From assembly GCA_963674555.1 (NCBI GenBank), contig OY771429.1:992001-1056000 (forward strand): DNA of 64,000 bases, given 5' to 3'. Positions 53,460 to 61,680 of this stretch are shown here, one piece after another. Position numbers and translations under genes: made by a program. Every line of letters starts with the position of its first letter. Position 1 is the first letter of the stretch. The notes beneath the pieces were generated by a model, which did no database searches, had not been told where the DNA came from, and saw nothing but the letters and a program-made list of their open reading frames with translations. Source of the DNA: JBGMEA01 sp963674555 (GTDB lineage: Bacteria > Bacillota > Clostridia > Eubacteriales > Anaerofustaceae).

Positions 53460-54017
53460 ATGAGTGATTATAATTTTTTTTCAGAGTACCGGAAAAAGAA
53501 AAAACTTGAAATCAATCCTGATTCCATTTATTTTTGGGGTGGCATCATCATATTGATATGTATCCTCGCGATGGTCGGTGTACTTGCTCGCAATTATGTT
53601 CTGACCTCTCAGATCAAATCGATCGAAATGAGCACAATTCAAATCAAATCAGATGCTGATTTTGTAAAAGCAAATGAACTTAAACAAAGTTTAAATGCAA
53701 TGCTCGCCTATGATGGACAAGCGAAAATCTCATTGCAAAAGCTAGAGCAATCACAGGTCATAAATTCGGATTTGATATCATCTCTGATGAACGGAATCCC
53801 GACAAATGTAACTGTAGCTACTTTTGGAATGGATAATATAAGCTTCGGAATGACGTGCAACACACCTGATAAAAAGTCAGCAGCGGAATTGTTGTTGGGA
53901 ATAAGAAATACCGATTTATGTTCTGACCTTCAGTTGATCTCGATTGAAACGAATACAACTGAAGGAGGTTTCACTGTTACTCTGGAAGGTACATTTAAAG
54001 AAGGTGAAGCGCAATGA
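53460..54017 (+). CDS. pilN: PilN-like membrane protein
   Basis: A bitopic protein of 185 residues. The N-terminus is short (MSDYNFFSEYRKKKKLE) where PilN binds PilM. There is one helix (about 27-48), a coiled coil and a small ferredoxin-like domain (about 105-185). The usual INLLP-type PilM-binding motif is not obvious, so the symbol rests on position between pilM and pilO. It overlaps the start of pilO by 4 bases. Confidence 0.75.
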   Translation: MSDYNFFSEYRKKKKLEINPDSIYFWGGIIILICILAMVGVLARNYVLTSQIKSIEMSTIQIKSDADFVKANELKQSLNAMLAYDGQAKISLQKLEQSQVINSDLISSLMNGIPTNVTVATFGMDNISFGMTCNTPDKKSAAELLLGIRNTDLCSDLQLISIETNTTEGGFTVTLEGTFKEGEAQ

Positions 54018-54787
54018 AAAAATCGAGTCTTCAAATCTCCCAAAGAGATAAAAAACTTCTGATACTTCTGATCGCCGTGTTGATAGGTTTTTTATGTTAT
54101 ACCTACATAATAAACCCCGCGCTCGATCAAGGAATTATCTTAAAACAGCAGTTAAAAAATTTGCAAAATGAGTATACTGATGCAGGAGAACTTGTAAGTA
54201 CACTTCCTGAACTTGAAACACGCGAAGCCGAGAAAAAATCTGAATTGGTAGATAAATATGCACCCTTCTTTTATGAATTAAATCAAGAACGCATCTTATA
54301 CAAATTGAATTCGTTGTTTCAAGATTCGGGACTTACTGTCACAAAATATGAGCAGAAAGAGCTTGTGATCGAAAGTATTGCCGTTCCACAATACGATTAT
54401 GACACTGTAGCATCTTATCCTATATTGAAACTTGCCGCTATTCTCAACAGTGATTTGATCATCAAAGACGTACAAGAACAATCAACGGAAGAAAATGATG
54501 ATGCGGAAGACGAAGATATAATTGCTGCGGATGCAGTGCCATCATTTACGATTGTTTTATATTTTGATTCTTCAAGTTATGACTCGATAATGTCCTTTAT
54601 ACGTGAATTGGAAGGAATGAATAAGGCAATTATCATTGATACGATCATAATCGAACAATCAGAAACCGACTTAAGCGGTGAAATCGAGCTTTCTTTTTAC
54701 GCAATCCCAAAAATAGAAGACAGCGAAAAAAATTATCTTGAGTTTATTCCTTTGGCAACAAATGGAAAAACCGATCCTTTCAAATAA
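54014..54787 (+). CDS. pilO: PilO-like membrane protein
   Basis: A bitopic protein of 257 residues with one helix (15-35), a coiled coil (35-80) and a periplasmic-type domain like PilO, though longer. The later part has an acidic loop (STEENDDAEDEDI). It pairs with PilN to align the platform. It overlaps pilN by 4 bases and is followed by a gap with a promoter, which ends the operon. Confidence 0.72.
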   Translation: MKKSSLQISQRDKKLLILLIAVLIGFLCYTYIINPALDQGIILKQQLKNLQNEYTDAGELVSTLPELETREAEKKSELVDKYAPFFYELNQERILYKLNSLFQDSGLTVTKYEQKELVIESIAVPQYDYDTVASYPILKLAAILNSDLIIKDVQEQSTEENDDAEDEDIIAADAVPSFTIVLYFDSSSYDSIMSFIRELEGMNKAIIIDTIIIEQSETDLSGEIELSFYAIPKIEDSEKNYLEFIPLATNGKTDPFK

Positions 54788-54807
54788 AATATATAAAATT
54801 ATACATA

Positions 54808-54836
54808 TTGATTTTAATTCAATATTATGTTATAAT
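54808..54836 (+). promoter_or_regulatory. promoter upstream of the PilX-like gene
   Basis: TTGATT (54808-54813), 17 bases, TATAAT (54831-54836). It suggests that the three genes from 54964 on form their own unit. Confidence 0.55.
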
Positions 54837-54963
54837 TTGAGTTCGGACAGCACTGATAATTTGATCCCCTGTGACAAGCTTCAACATAGTTATACAAGTG
54901 TATATAGCAGAGCAATTCATCTTTTAACTTTGCTTTAAAAAAAGAAATCGAAGGATATTCGAT

Positions 54964-56283
54964 ATGAAAAAAAATAAAATTAAAAAAATCCTAACAAATC
55001 AAGAAGGTTCAACATTGATATTTGCGCTTGTCGTTTTGACGGTGATGATGATTGTCGGCGGTGCGCTTACTGTAGTGAGTTCCGCGGATAACACCGAGTC
55101 AATACGTCAAAACAACAGTGCGCAAGCATATTACTTGGCAAAATCGGGCGCGGTCGCTATGGGTACCAATATTGTTGACAATTCAATTTCAATGGGGTCG
55201 GGCGAATTTCAGACGTATCTGAATTCGATCATCGGGCAAACGAGCGATAAAACCTATATCGGTCCGGACGGCGGATATTTTCAAATTGAAATTACCAATG
55301 ATGAAACAAAAGGGCTCGGCGTTATATCGACCGGAACATATAAAAATGTTTCAAGAACGGTCACTGTATGGCTAACGGGATCGGGCACTTCGTCAGCTAC
55401 GATCACATGTGCAGCATTTGCTGACAGCAATATTGAGTTGTCGGGCAGCGGAACGATCACCGGCGATACCTACACAAATATTGAAGATCCTTCATCGATA
55501 AAAGTAACAGGCGGTTCTTCATTTAAGGGTGATGTTTTCGTAAGCGGAAGCAGTACAGAAGATTGGGATAAAGTTGAAAAATATATTGACGGCGGTGGAG
55601 AAATAATCCCGGAAAGCCCTAAACAAAGTTATACTTTGCCTGAATTTCCGACATTCCCGACACTCCCTTCAGGAGGAAACGTTACAACAAATGGTTGGCA
55701 ACCTACGTATTCCGACCCAAATTACCATTACGGAAGCGTTACAGTGCAGGGTAGCGGTTCTTGGGTCATAAATACAGGTAACCAGGATTGCAGTATAGTG
55801 ATCGATAATTTGTCCATGGGCGGGAGCGAAGGACTTATAATCACCGGCACGGGAAAATTGACGATATATATCACAAACTCTTTGTCAATGGGCGGATCTA
55901 CTCGTATAGGAGACAATAGCCATGAAGTCGTTTTATATATGGCAAGCGGAAGTTCGTTTTCAATGAACAGTACCACTATTTACGGGTCATTGTACGCAGA
56001 AGATCTGAATTTGAGTTTAGGTGGGTCGTCAAAAATTACAGGACATATTGTTACGGGCGGCACTTCCGTCAGTTTAAACGGTGCTGTTCAGGAACAAATC
56101 ATTTATGCTCCAAACGCCAGCGTAACACTTAACGGCGGTTCTCATGTTAGTGGTGCCGTTATTTCGAAAACACTTAGTTTATCCGGTGGAACATCTATAA
56201 CATACAATCCGTCTCAAATCGATGAATTTAACAATACTTTCTCATCGGGATCGACAACGTACGCTTTCGATTCGTGGGAGTGA
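54964..56283 (+). CDS. PilX-like protein with a beta-solenoid-like tail, 439 aa
   Basis: The N-terminus (NQEGSTLIFALVVLTVMMIVGG) is of the PilX type, a prepilin-like helix but with Phe rather than Glu at +5. Residues 30-140 are the PilX-like globular region. From about 150 to the end come short Gly/Ser-rich repeats (LSMGGS, LSLGGSSK, VSLNGA, VTLNGGS, LSLSGGTS) that look like a right-handed beta-helix as in polymer-forming or bactofilin-like proteins. A short Pro-rich linker at about 215-240 separates the parts. It could be a tip adhesin of the pilus. It ends 4 bases before the next prepilin gene. Confidence 0.65.
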   Translation: MKKNKIKKILTNQEGSTLIFALVVLTVMMIVGGALTVVSSADNTESIRQNNSAQAYYLAKSGAVAMGTNIVDNSISMGSGEFQTYLNSIIGQTSDKTYIGPDGGYFQIEITNDETKGLGVISTGTYKNVSRTVTVWLTGSGTSSATITCAAFADSNIELSGSGTITGDTYTNIEDPSSIKVTGGSSFKGDVFVSGSSTEDWDKVEKYIDGGGEIIPESPKQSYTLPEFPTFPTLPSGGNVTTNGWQPTYSDPNYHYGSVTVQGSGSWVINTGNQDCSIVIDNLSMGGSEGLIITGTGKLTIYITNSLSMGGSTRIGDNSHEVVLYMASGSSFSMNSTTIYGSLYAEDLNLSLGGSSKITGHIVTGGTSVSLNGAVQEQIIYAPNASVTLNGGSHVSGAVISKTLSLSGGTSITYNPSQIDEFNNTFSSGSTTYAFDSWE

Positions 56284-56287
56284 TCAT

Positions 56288-56653
56288 ATGAAACAACTGA
56301 TCAAAAAAACGATTAAGAATCGATACGGATATACATTGATCGAAATCCTTGTTACAATTACAATCATTGGGATCATTGCGATTATTATTATACCCTTGTT
56401 CGCGAACAATTATACCAGCATTGACACCTCAGGCGAAAAGAGCTCTGCCATTTACGGAAATCAACAAGCGCTTGAAAAAGTGATTGCAGGACAATCTATG
56501 CCGGAAGAAGTATCGGTCAGCCAAGCGGATCAAACGATATCGATCACCTTTAACGGTACATCGTACGATGTACAAGGTGACCTATTGAAAGTTGAAGGCG
56601 GTTTTGGCTCAAGTGGACGAACTACACATATTTATTACTTTCAAGTAAAATAA
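56288..56653 (+). CDS. minor type IV prepilin, 121 aa
   Basis: The start is the ATG at 56288; the longer frame reads through the end of the previous gene. The prepilin site is RYGYTLIEILV, with cleavage after Gly and Glu at +5, followed by a hydrophobic helix and a small domain of about 85 residues. This is similar in size to GspH/FimT-type minor pilins. It should be processed by PilD (60828) and added to the pilus by the system encoded around it. Confidence 0.82.
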   Translation: MKQLIKKTIKNRYGYTLIEILVTITIIGIIAIIIIPLFANNYTSIDTSGEKSSAIYGNQQALEKVIAGQSMPEEVSVSQADQTISITFNGTSYDVQGDLLKVEGGFGSSGRTTHIYYFQVK

Positions 56654-56694
56654 TCGATACTCGCTTACACCTGTAAGATTACAGGAGATTTGTC

Positions 56695-57216
56695 ATGGAA
56701 TTAAAAAAAATATTTATTGTTATAAAAAAAAATCAGAAAGGCTTTACTCTTGTTGAACTGATCGTTGCTTTAGCGATCATCGCACTCATCATGGGGGTTA
56801 TGTCTTCGGCTTTCATTGCTGCGACCAGAACGTTCGAAAAAGGCCTTGATCAATACGATCTGCAAGCAAATATTCGGTTGGCTTCCGATTTCATCATCAA
56901 TGAAGTTCGTAACGCTTCCGAGATCAGCTTAACCAGACCGGATTCGCCTAATGATTATAATAAAATCTTTTTCATAAACAATATGATTTCTTATAAACCC
57001 GCAGGAAGCGCAAGGATAGATTTAACGCCTGCCATTATAGATGCGAGAAGAGATATAAACTTCTCTTTAACACAAACAGGCAGTCAATATATGTTGGAAA
57101 TAACGATAGAAGCGGTACAAGACGAGAATGATTACAGCATAACAACACAAGTTTTATTGAATAACGTTAAGGATGCTCAACCGCAGAACAATAAACATGT
57201 TTTGTTTTACAGATAA
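56695..57216 (+). CDS. minor type IV prepilin, PilW/GspJ type, 173 aa
   Basis: The prepilin site KGFTLVELIVALAII is perfect (Gly at -1, Glu at +5). The globular part has a helix with QANIRLASDFIINEVRNAS, typical of PilW/GspJ minor pilins (DUF-like prepilin family). It ends shortly before a bidirectional terminator. It follows the FimT-like gene with 41 bases, in the same unit. Confidence 0.82.
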   Translation: MELKKIFIVIKKNQKGFTLVELIVALAIIALIMGVMSSAFIAATRTFEKGLDQYDLQANIRLASDFIINEVRNASEISLTRPDSPNDYNKIFFINNMISYKPAGSARIDLTPAIIDARRDINFSLTQTGSQYMLEITIEAVQDENDYSITTQVLLNNVKDAQPQNNKHVLFYR

Positions 57217-57232
57217 CAAAATAACTTCAAAC

Positions 57233-57262
57233 AAAAAAAGAAGCGGATTTCCGCTTCTTTTT
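57233..57262. terminator. bidirectional terminator between minor pilin genes and pilA
   Basis: AAAAAAAGAAGCGG, loop ATTT, CCGCTTCTTTTT, between convergent genes. Confidence 0.88.
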
Positions 57263-57285
57263 ATTATTTGTTTATCCTTTTTGCG

Positions 57286-57612
57286 CTATTCGTCAACAGA
57301 GACTGTGCCATCTTCCGCAATTTCGAAGTCAGCAGAGCTAGGTGCTTCATTGATATACCCTGCTGTTACCAGAGCAGCGACATCATCAGGATACTCATTA
57401 TTTTCCGCATAATAGACAGCCACGGCTGATTCAAGCGTCCTCTGATCAGCTGCAATCGCAGCTTCATTCGCAGTATCAGACATACTTCCGAATTTCGGCA
57501 CGATAATGGCCGCTAAAATACCTATAATCACGATAACCACGATCAGTTCGATCAGCGTGAACCCTTTTTTGTTCTGCATTTTTCTAAATTTTGTTTGTAA
57601 ATTGTTCATCAT
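57286..57612 (-). CDS. pilA: major type IV pilin (PilA-like), 108 aa
   Basis: The best pilin in the window: KKGFTLIELIVVIVIIGILAAIIVPKF, then a short globular part typical of small clostridial/GspG-like pilins (EYPDDVAALVTAGYI). The leader is 17-18 residues long. The domain is only about 80 residues, similar to the short pilins of Geobacter-type or GspG pseudopilins. It is encoded alone on the opposite strand, with a start site AAAGGAAAG and probably its own promoter. High expression would suit a main subunit. Confidence 0.83.
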   Translation of the reverse strand: MMNNLQTKFRKMQNKKGFTLIELIVVIVIIGILAAIIVPKFGSMSDTANEAAIAADQRTLESAVAVYYAENNEYPDDVAALVTAGYINEAPSSADFEIAEDGTVSVDE

Positions 57613-57674
57613 GTTTCTTTCCTTTCTATTAAAAAGTAGATATGTAAGAATATAATTCTTCTATCAGCAGTATC

Positions 57675-57683
57675 ATTATATCA
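57675..57683 (-). promoter_or_regulatory. extended -10 element upstream of pilA
   Basis: On the minus strand TGATATAAT, an extended -10 box with no good -35. It lies 63-71 bases before the pilA start. Confidence 0.45.
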
Positions 57684-57868
57684 AATCGCATTCAAAAATG
57701 AAAGCAAAATTTTCAAAAAACGGCATAATAATACAAGAATAGCTAATAAAATAGGATGAATTTACACACTTTTTCTGCTATACTGTACATAAGTTCTCTT
57801 AGATTATAAGAATTTAACGCATAACTTTTTTAAAAGCTAAAATCTGTCGGAACTGAGGAGACGACTGA

Positions 57869-59653
57869 ATGGAAATCCTATTGATCTTAACATCAGTACC
57901 TATCTTATTTGAAATCGTTTTGGAACTATTGTTTTACATTCGTTATGACAGTGAGTATTTGCGCTTGATGTACAATGTGTTTAATGATATTATCACGCAA
58001 GCTAAAACAATAGAAAGCAATGAAAATAACAATCTATCGATATTGAGCGTATTAGGAAAAAATATTGATAAAATTGCACCTGTAGTTTTCCAGGAGCGGT
58101 GGTTACGCATGCATGTTCAGGTGCAACAGCATTATAACAGTAAGTTTATGCCTGATGCTCAACACTTCTTCCCTTATGCGACAATGTTAAGAAACCATGG
58201 AGGGAGAGATCAACTAAAGTTTATATGGCGTTTTTTCTGGCTTTTCGGACTGCTTGCTCTTTCTGTTCCTGTTACATTTACCTTATTTTACGATACGTCA
58301 TTGCTCAATTCGGCGATAAGCTACGGACTCAGCGCTTTTATCATCATGGTGTTGATCCGGATATTATTCGCCCTCTTGGATGCAAAGGTATTCCGCAAAA
58401 CCGAAACAGCATATAATCAATTTGTATATACATTCGATTCAGTTCTATCTGTTTCGGGGCGAGAGACAGCATTGCTTGTCGATATGATCTCATCCAATCA
58501 AAGAGCTTTTAAAAAAGGCGTAAAAATAATAAGCGGAAAATTCGACGGATTTGCCGATCAAACGATATTACCTGCATTAACGGGATCGATGGATATCCTT
58601 GCAAAAGAACAGAAAAAAGCCATGCAAACATTGGCAGCATCTTTCACTGAAGAGTTGACAAATACCCTCGATATAAAAATGGCTGACCTTGCACATACAA
58701 TTGCAGGTATAAATGAAAACTTCTCAATACTGAATAAAGATCTTTCCGAAAATATTACCGAGATCAACAAAATGATTACTGCACAAAGAACCGTATTGAC
58801 AGAAGCAACAAAAGATCTGATCTTATCAGAAGAAGCTCAAATAGAAGCACTCGCACAAACGAAAGAATTACTGCAGAATTCTGCTGATAATTCGCAAATG
58901 CTTACCGCGCAGATCTCAAAAATGGGTGGAACTGTTGATCGCCTTACTGAGCAGAATACTGTTTTCACGACACGCTCCAATGAAATATTCGATAAGATCA
59001 ATCAAACACAACTTCAGATAGATAATAAAATGCAATCTCATCAAGAGCAAGTTGAAAGCGTCGTCCAACGCAACGCCGATATGTTACAGAATATAACCGA
59101 AAAGATGAAAGAAGCTATGGGTGAAGCCGGCAAGGAAATTTCATTGGGTATCCAAGCAGCTACAGGCGATAACGCGGAAGCGATCGAAAGACTGGCCGAA
59201 CAATCAAAACTGTTGCGCGATGATTTCGATGACTATTTTACCAGGATCGAAGAACACACAAAAACAACATCGGAAGATATGGAATATCACGTACAAAATA
59301 TCATTGCCAGGATCACAGAAGAAACCAATAAGATCCTGCAAGACAATATGGATGTACACCAAACGATCTTATCCGATTATAAAGAAAGCACGACCAATCT
59401 CTTGCTATCGTTTAAAGAAGAAGCCGATAGCATCAGTCTGTACGCAAAAGAGATCAATTTGGATATAAGCGAATTGTCGGAAAGTCTAAAATCATCTGTG
59501 AGCGAGTTCAATGAAGCACTTCAAAATAATATAAGGACTACATTAAATGAATTCGATAGCGGCCTCGGAGAACTGTCCGTAAGGATCGCAAATACAGTCG
59601 AAAATATTCGCGATGCTGTAGAAGCACTTCCGTCTGCTTTAAAAAAGAAATAG
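57869..59653 (+). CDS. membrane-anchored long coiled-coil protein of unknown function, 594 aa
   Basis: Three hydrophobic segments (about 1-22, 118-140 and 148-170) with a short loop between them are followed by about 400 residues of almost continuous helix (about 210-590) rich in Glu, Gln, Ser and Thr. This tail resembles those of ZorA-like, apolipoprotein-like or chemoreceptor-like proteins. The usual MotA/ExbB residues are not evident and no MotB/ExbD-like partner follows. It is in a two-gene unit with the next gene (9 bases between), inside the pilus locus, with a GAGGAG ribosome site. A role in positioning the pilus machine or in surface sensing is possible. Confidence 0.65.
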   Translation: MEILLILTSVPILFEIVLELLFYIRYDSEYLRLMYNVFNDIITQAKTIESNENNNLSILSVLGKNIDKIAPVVFQERWLRMHVQVQQHYNSKFMPDAQHFFPYATMLRNHGGRDQLKFIWRFFWLFGLLALSVPVTFTLFYDTSLLNSAISYGLSAFIIMVLIRILFALLDAKVFRKTETAYNQFVYTFDSVLSVSGRETALLVDMISSNQRAFKKGVKIISGKFDGFADQTILPALTGSMDILAKEQKKAMQTLAASFTEELTNTLDIKMADLAHTIAGINENFSILNKDLSENITEINKMITAQRTVLTEATKDLILSEEAQIEALAQTKELLQNSADNSQMLTAQISKMGGTVDRLTEQNTVFTTRSNEIFDKINQTQLQIDNKMQSHQEQVESVVQRNADMLQNITEKMKEAMGEAGKEISLGIQAATGDNAEAIERLAEQSKLLRDDFDDYFTRIEEHTKTTSEDMEYHVQNIIARITEETNKILQDNMDVHQTILSDYKESTTNLLLSFKEEADSISLYAKEINLDISELSESLKSSVSEFNEALQNNIRTTLNEFDSGLGELSVRIANTVENIRDAVEALPSALKKK

Positions 59654-59662
59654 GGTGCGCAG

Positions 59663-60841
59663 ATGAGCTATTTCACAGAAGCGATAGACCGGATAAAAGC
59701 AAAATTCTATACTTACGATGAGTTTCCTTCACTTGATAGGCATTTGCTCCCTGCTGACTCTTTAAAAAGAGCTTTAGCAGTAAAAGAATCCGATCTGGAG
59801 ATTTATTCCGCCAATTTAAAAGGACAAGAACTGGAAGGACTTCTTTTGGATTTGGTCAGCACAAAAGATGATGCGGAAGTACAAAGAGCAATTAAGATCA
59901 TATGTTTGCGTATTTCAAAAAGGATATTGAAACTTATAGCGAAATTAACACAGTATCACTTTCGATCATACGGGATCGATAAATTGCGTAAAGGAGTTTC
60001 TCACTCTTGCGATATAGCCGCATTCCCAAATGAACGTTTTCTGAATGCATTTGGTCCCACAGATGATCTCGTAAACGCATTAACACAAATCCTTCTTAAA
60101 AAGAATACAAATATACAAGAAATATACGCATATTACGATATATATGATAAAAGCCCACTGGCTTATGCAAGCAGTTTCATGTTTTTCAGTCGATGCGATA
60201 AAACCGGATTCCTCCTGAATTACGATTATTTGGCTGATCTGATCAGATTTTTTCAACCGAAGAAAGCAATACCGATCGTTTCACACTATTTGAACAGTAT
60301 GACATTGATCGAATATGATGATACGATCAATAATATTATCGCTGAAAAATTCGGACAACCTTATACTTCGGTTGAATGGGAACCTTTCTCGAAAGACCTA
60401 CGCGATAAATTCGCGCAATGGAATTATTTACAAAGACTAAAACATCATTGTGAAAGTAATCAAAAGAAGTTTCGGATATTATTGCAATATTTACCTGAAG
60501 TAAGAACCAATTATGAAATAGCTGAGATCAATGCATTGGTTATTGATTTCGGAGCGTTTGTGATCGTTGATATAACTGATCGACCTGATGCGTTTTTATA
60601 CGAAAAAAACTTGTTTGAAACTGAAATGCGCAATTGGCAAAGCGACCAAGAAAGCCTACCGACTTTTCTTGACAAAAAAAAAGAGCCCCTCAGCGCAAGA
60701 GAGTTTATGCTATCGACGGACGACGCGCCATGTATCAAACTTACTTTTGAAGGCATACACTATTATTATGTTGAAGAGATCATGGATATTAAGTTCGGGT
60801 ACGAACCTGATATGCGAAAACATCACATTACAACACGATAG
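59663..60841 (+). CDS. soluble protein of unknown function, 392 aa, partner of the coiled-coil protein
   Basis: I do not recognise this protein. It has no membrane helix or signal. The composition is mostly helical, with a C-terminal beta-rich part (NALVIDFGAFVIVDI, KLTFEGIHYYYVEEIMD). It begins 9 bases after the coiled-coil gene, so the two are almost certainly co-translated. Its last 14 bases overlap the end of pilD on the other strand. Size and company recall pairs such as ZorA with a ZorC-like EH-signature protein. But I cannot show the key residues, so no function is claimed. Confidence 0.6.
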   Translation: MSYFTEAIDRIKAKFYTYDEFPSLDRHLLPADSLKRALAVKESDLEIYSANLKGQELEGLLLDLVSTKDDAEVQRAIKIICLRISKRILKLIAKLTQYHFRSYGIDKLRKGVSHSCDIAAFPNERFLNAFGPTDDLVNALTQILLKKNTNIQEIYAYYDIYDKSPLAYASSFMFFSRCDKTGFLLNYDYLADLIRFFQPKKAIPIVSHYLNSMTLIEYDDTINNIIAEKFGQPYTSVEWEPFSKDLRDKFAQWNYLQRLKHHCESNQKKFRILLQYLPEVRTNYEIAEINALVIDFGAFVIVDITDRPDAFLYEKNLFETEMRNWQSDQESLPTFLDKKKEPLSAREFMLSTDDAPCIKLTFEGIHYYYVEEIMDIKFGYEPDMRKHHITTR

Positions 60842-61610
60842 ACAAGTACCACATTAAAATCGACTCGCCGAAAAGTACTGCGGTGATGATCCCCATCGAC
60901 AGGAAAGGTCCGAACGGAATCGCAGTCTTTAGAGAACCTTTTTTAAATATAATAAGAAAAATGGCCAACAAGCCTGCATATATCGCTCCTATAAACAAAG
61001 ACATTAGGATGTACAGCGGACCTACAAATAAGCCCGCGGCAGCCATCAATTTAATATCGCCTCCGCCTATGGAATCCGCAACGATCAAGCCTAAAATTAC
61101 AAGCACGGCTGAAGCTGCAATAAACCCAAGCACCCAAAAATACCAAGCAACACCGAATTGTATTGAACGATAAACGGCATGAACCGATCCCAAAATCAAA
61201 AGTGCAATAATGAGCTCATTCGGGATGATTCTTAAATCAACATCTATGAACGAAACAACGATCAATATACTGAACAACATTACTGTAAATAAACTTTCCC
61301 AAGTGAATCCGTAAAATAGGAAAACCGTTAAAAACAGTACTCCGCTAAGCAGTTCGACAAGAGGGTATCTGAACGATATACGTGTTTTGCAAGAACTGCA
61401 TTTACCCCTTAACATCAAAAAACTGATGATCGGTATATTCTGATACCACGGGATCAACTCATTACAGTTAGGGCAATAGGATCGTCCTTTAACGATCGTT
61501 TTATGAATCGGGATCCGATAAATACATACATTTAAAAAGCTGCCGATGATCAATCCCGACACAAATACCATTATCGACATGATGATTGACTGATCCATAT
61601 TTTCTGCCAC
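60828..61610 (-). CDS. pilD: prepilin peptidase/N-methyltransferase PilD
   Basis: A membrane aspartic protease of about seven helices, 260 residues, which cuts the leader from prepilins at the Gly and methylates the new end. The methylase part has two Cys pairs (CPNCNELIP, CSSCKTRIS), the peptidase part has Asp in SFIDVDLRIIPNE and GGGDIKLM. Everything needed is present. It is the only prepilin peptidase gene in the window, so it probably serves both pilus-like systems. It converges with the unknown gene at 59663 with a 14-base overlap. The ATG at 61610 is preceded by an AGGTGG site. Confidence 0.94.
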   Translation of the reverse strand: MAENMDQSIIMSIMVFVSGLIIGSFLNVCIYRIPIHKTIVKGRSYCPNCNELIPWYQNIPIISFLMLRGKCSSCKTRISFRYPLVELLSGVLFLTVFLFYGFTWESLFTVMLFSILIVVSFIDVDLRIIPNELIIALLILGSVHAVYRSIQFGVAWYFWVLGFIAASAVLVILGLIVADSIGGGDIKLMAAAGLFVGPLYILMSLFIGAIYAGLLAIFLIIFKKGSLKTAIPFGPFLSMGIITAVLFGESILMWYLSIVL

Positions 61611-61680
61611 CTTAAATCAAGGATTTAACTTACTATTATATTATCACAAATACAAAGATAATACCAAACGGAGATGTATT

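Noticed and set aside
57869..60841. Zorya (ZorAB) defence system
   Set aside because: The coiled-coil protein looks superficially like ZorA, but MotA-type residues are not evident and no ZorB/OmpA-like partner or ZorD helicase is present.
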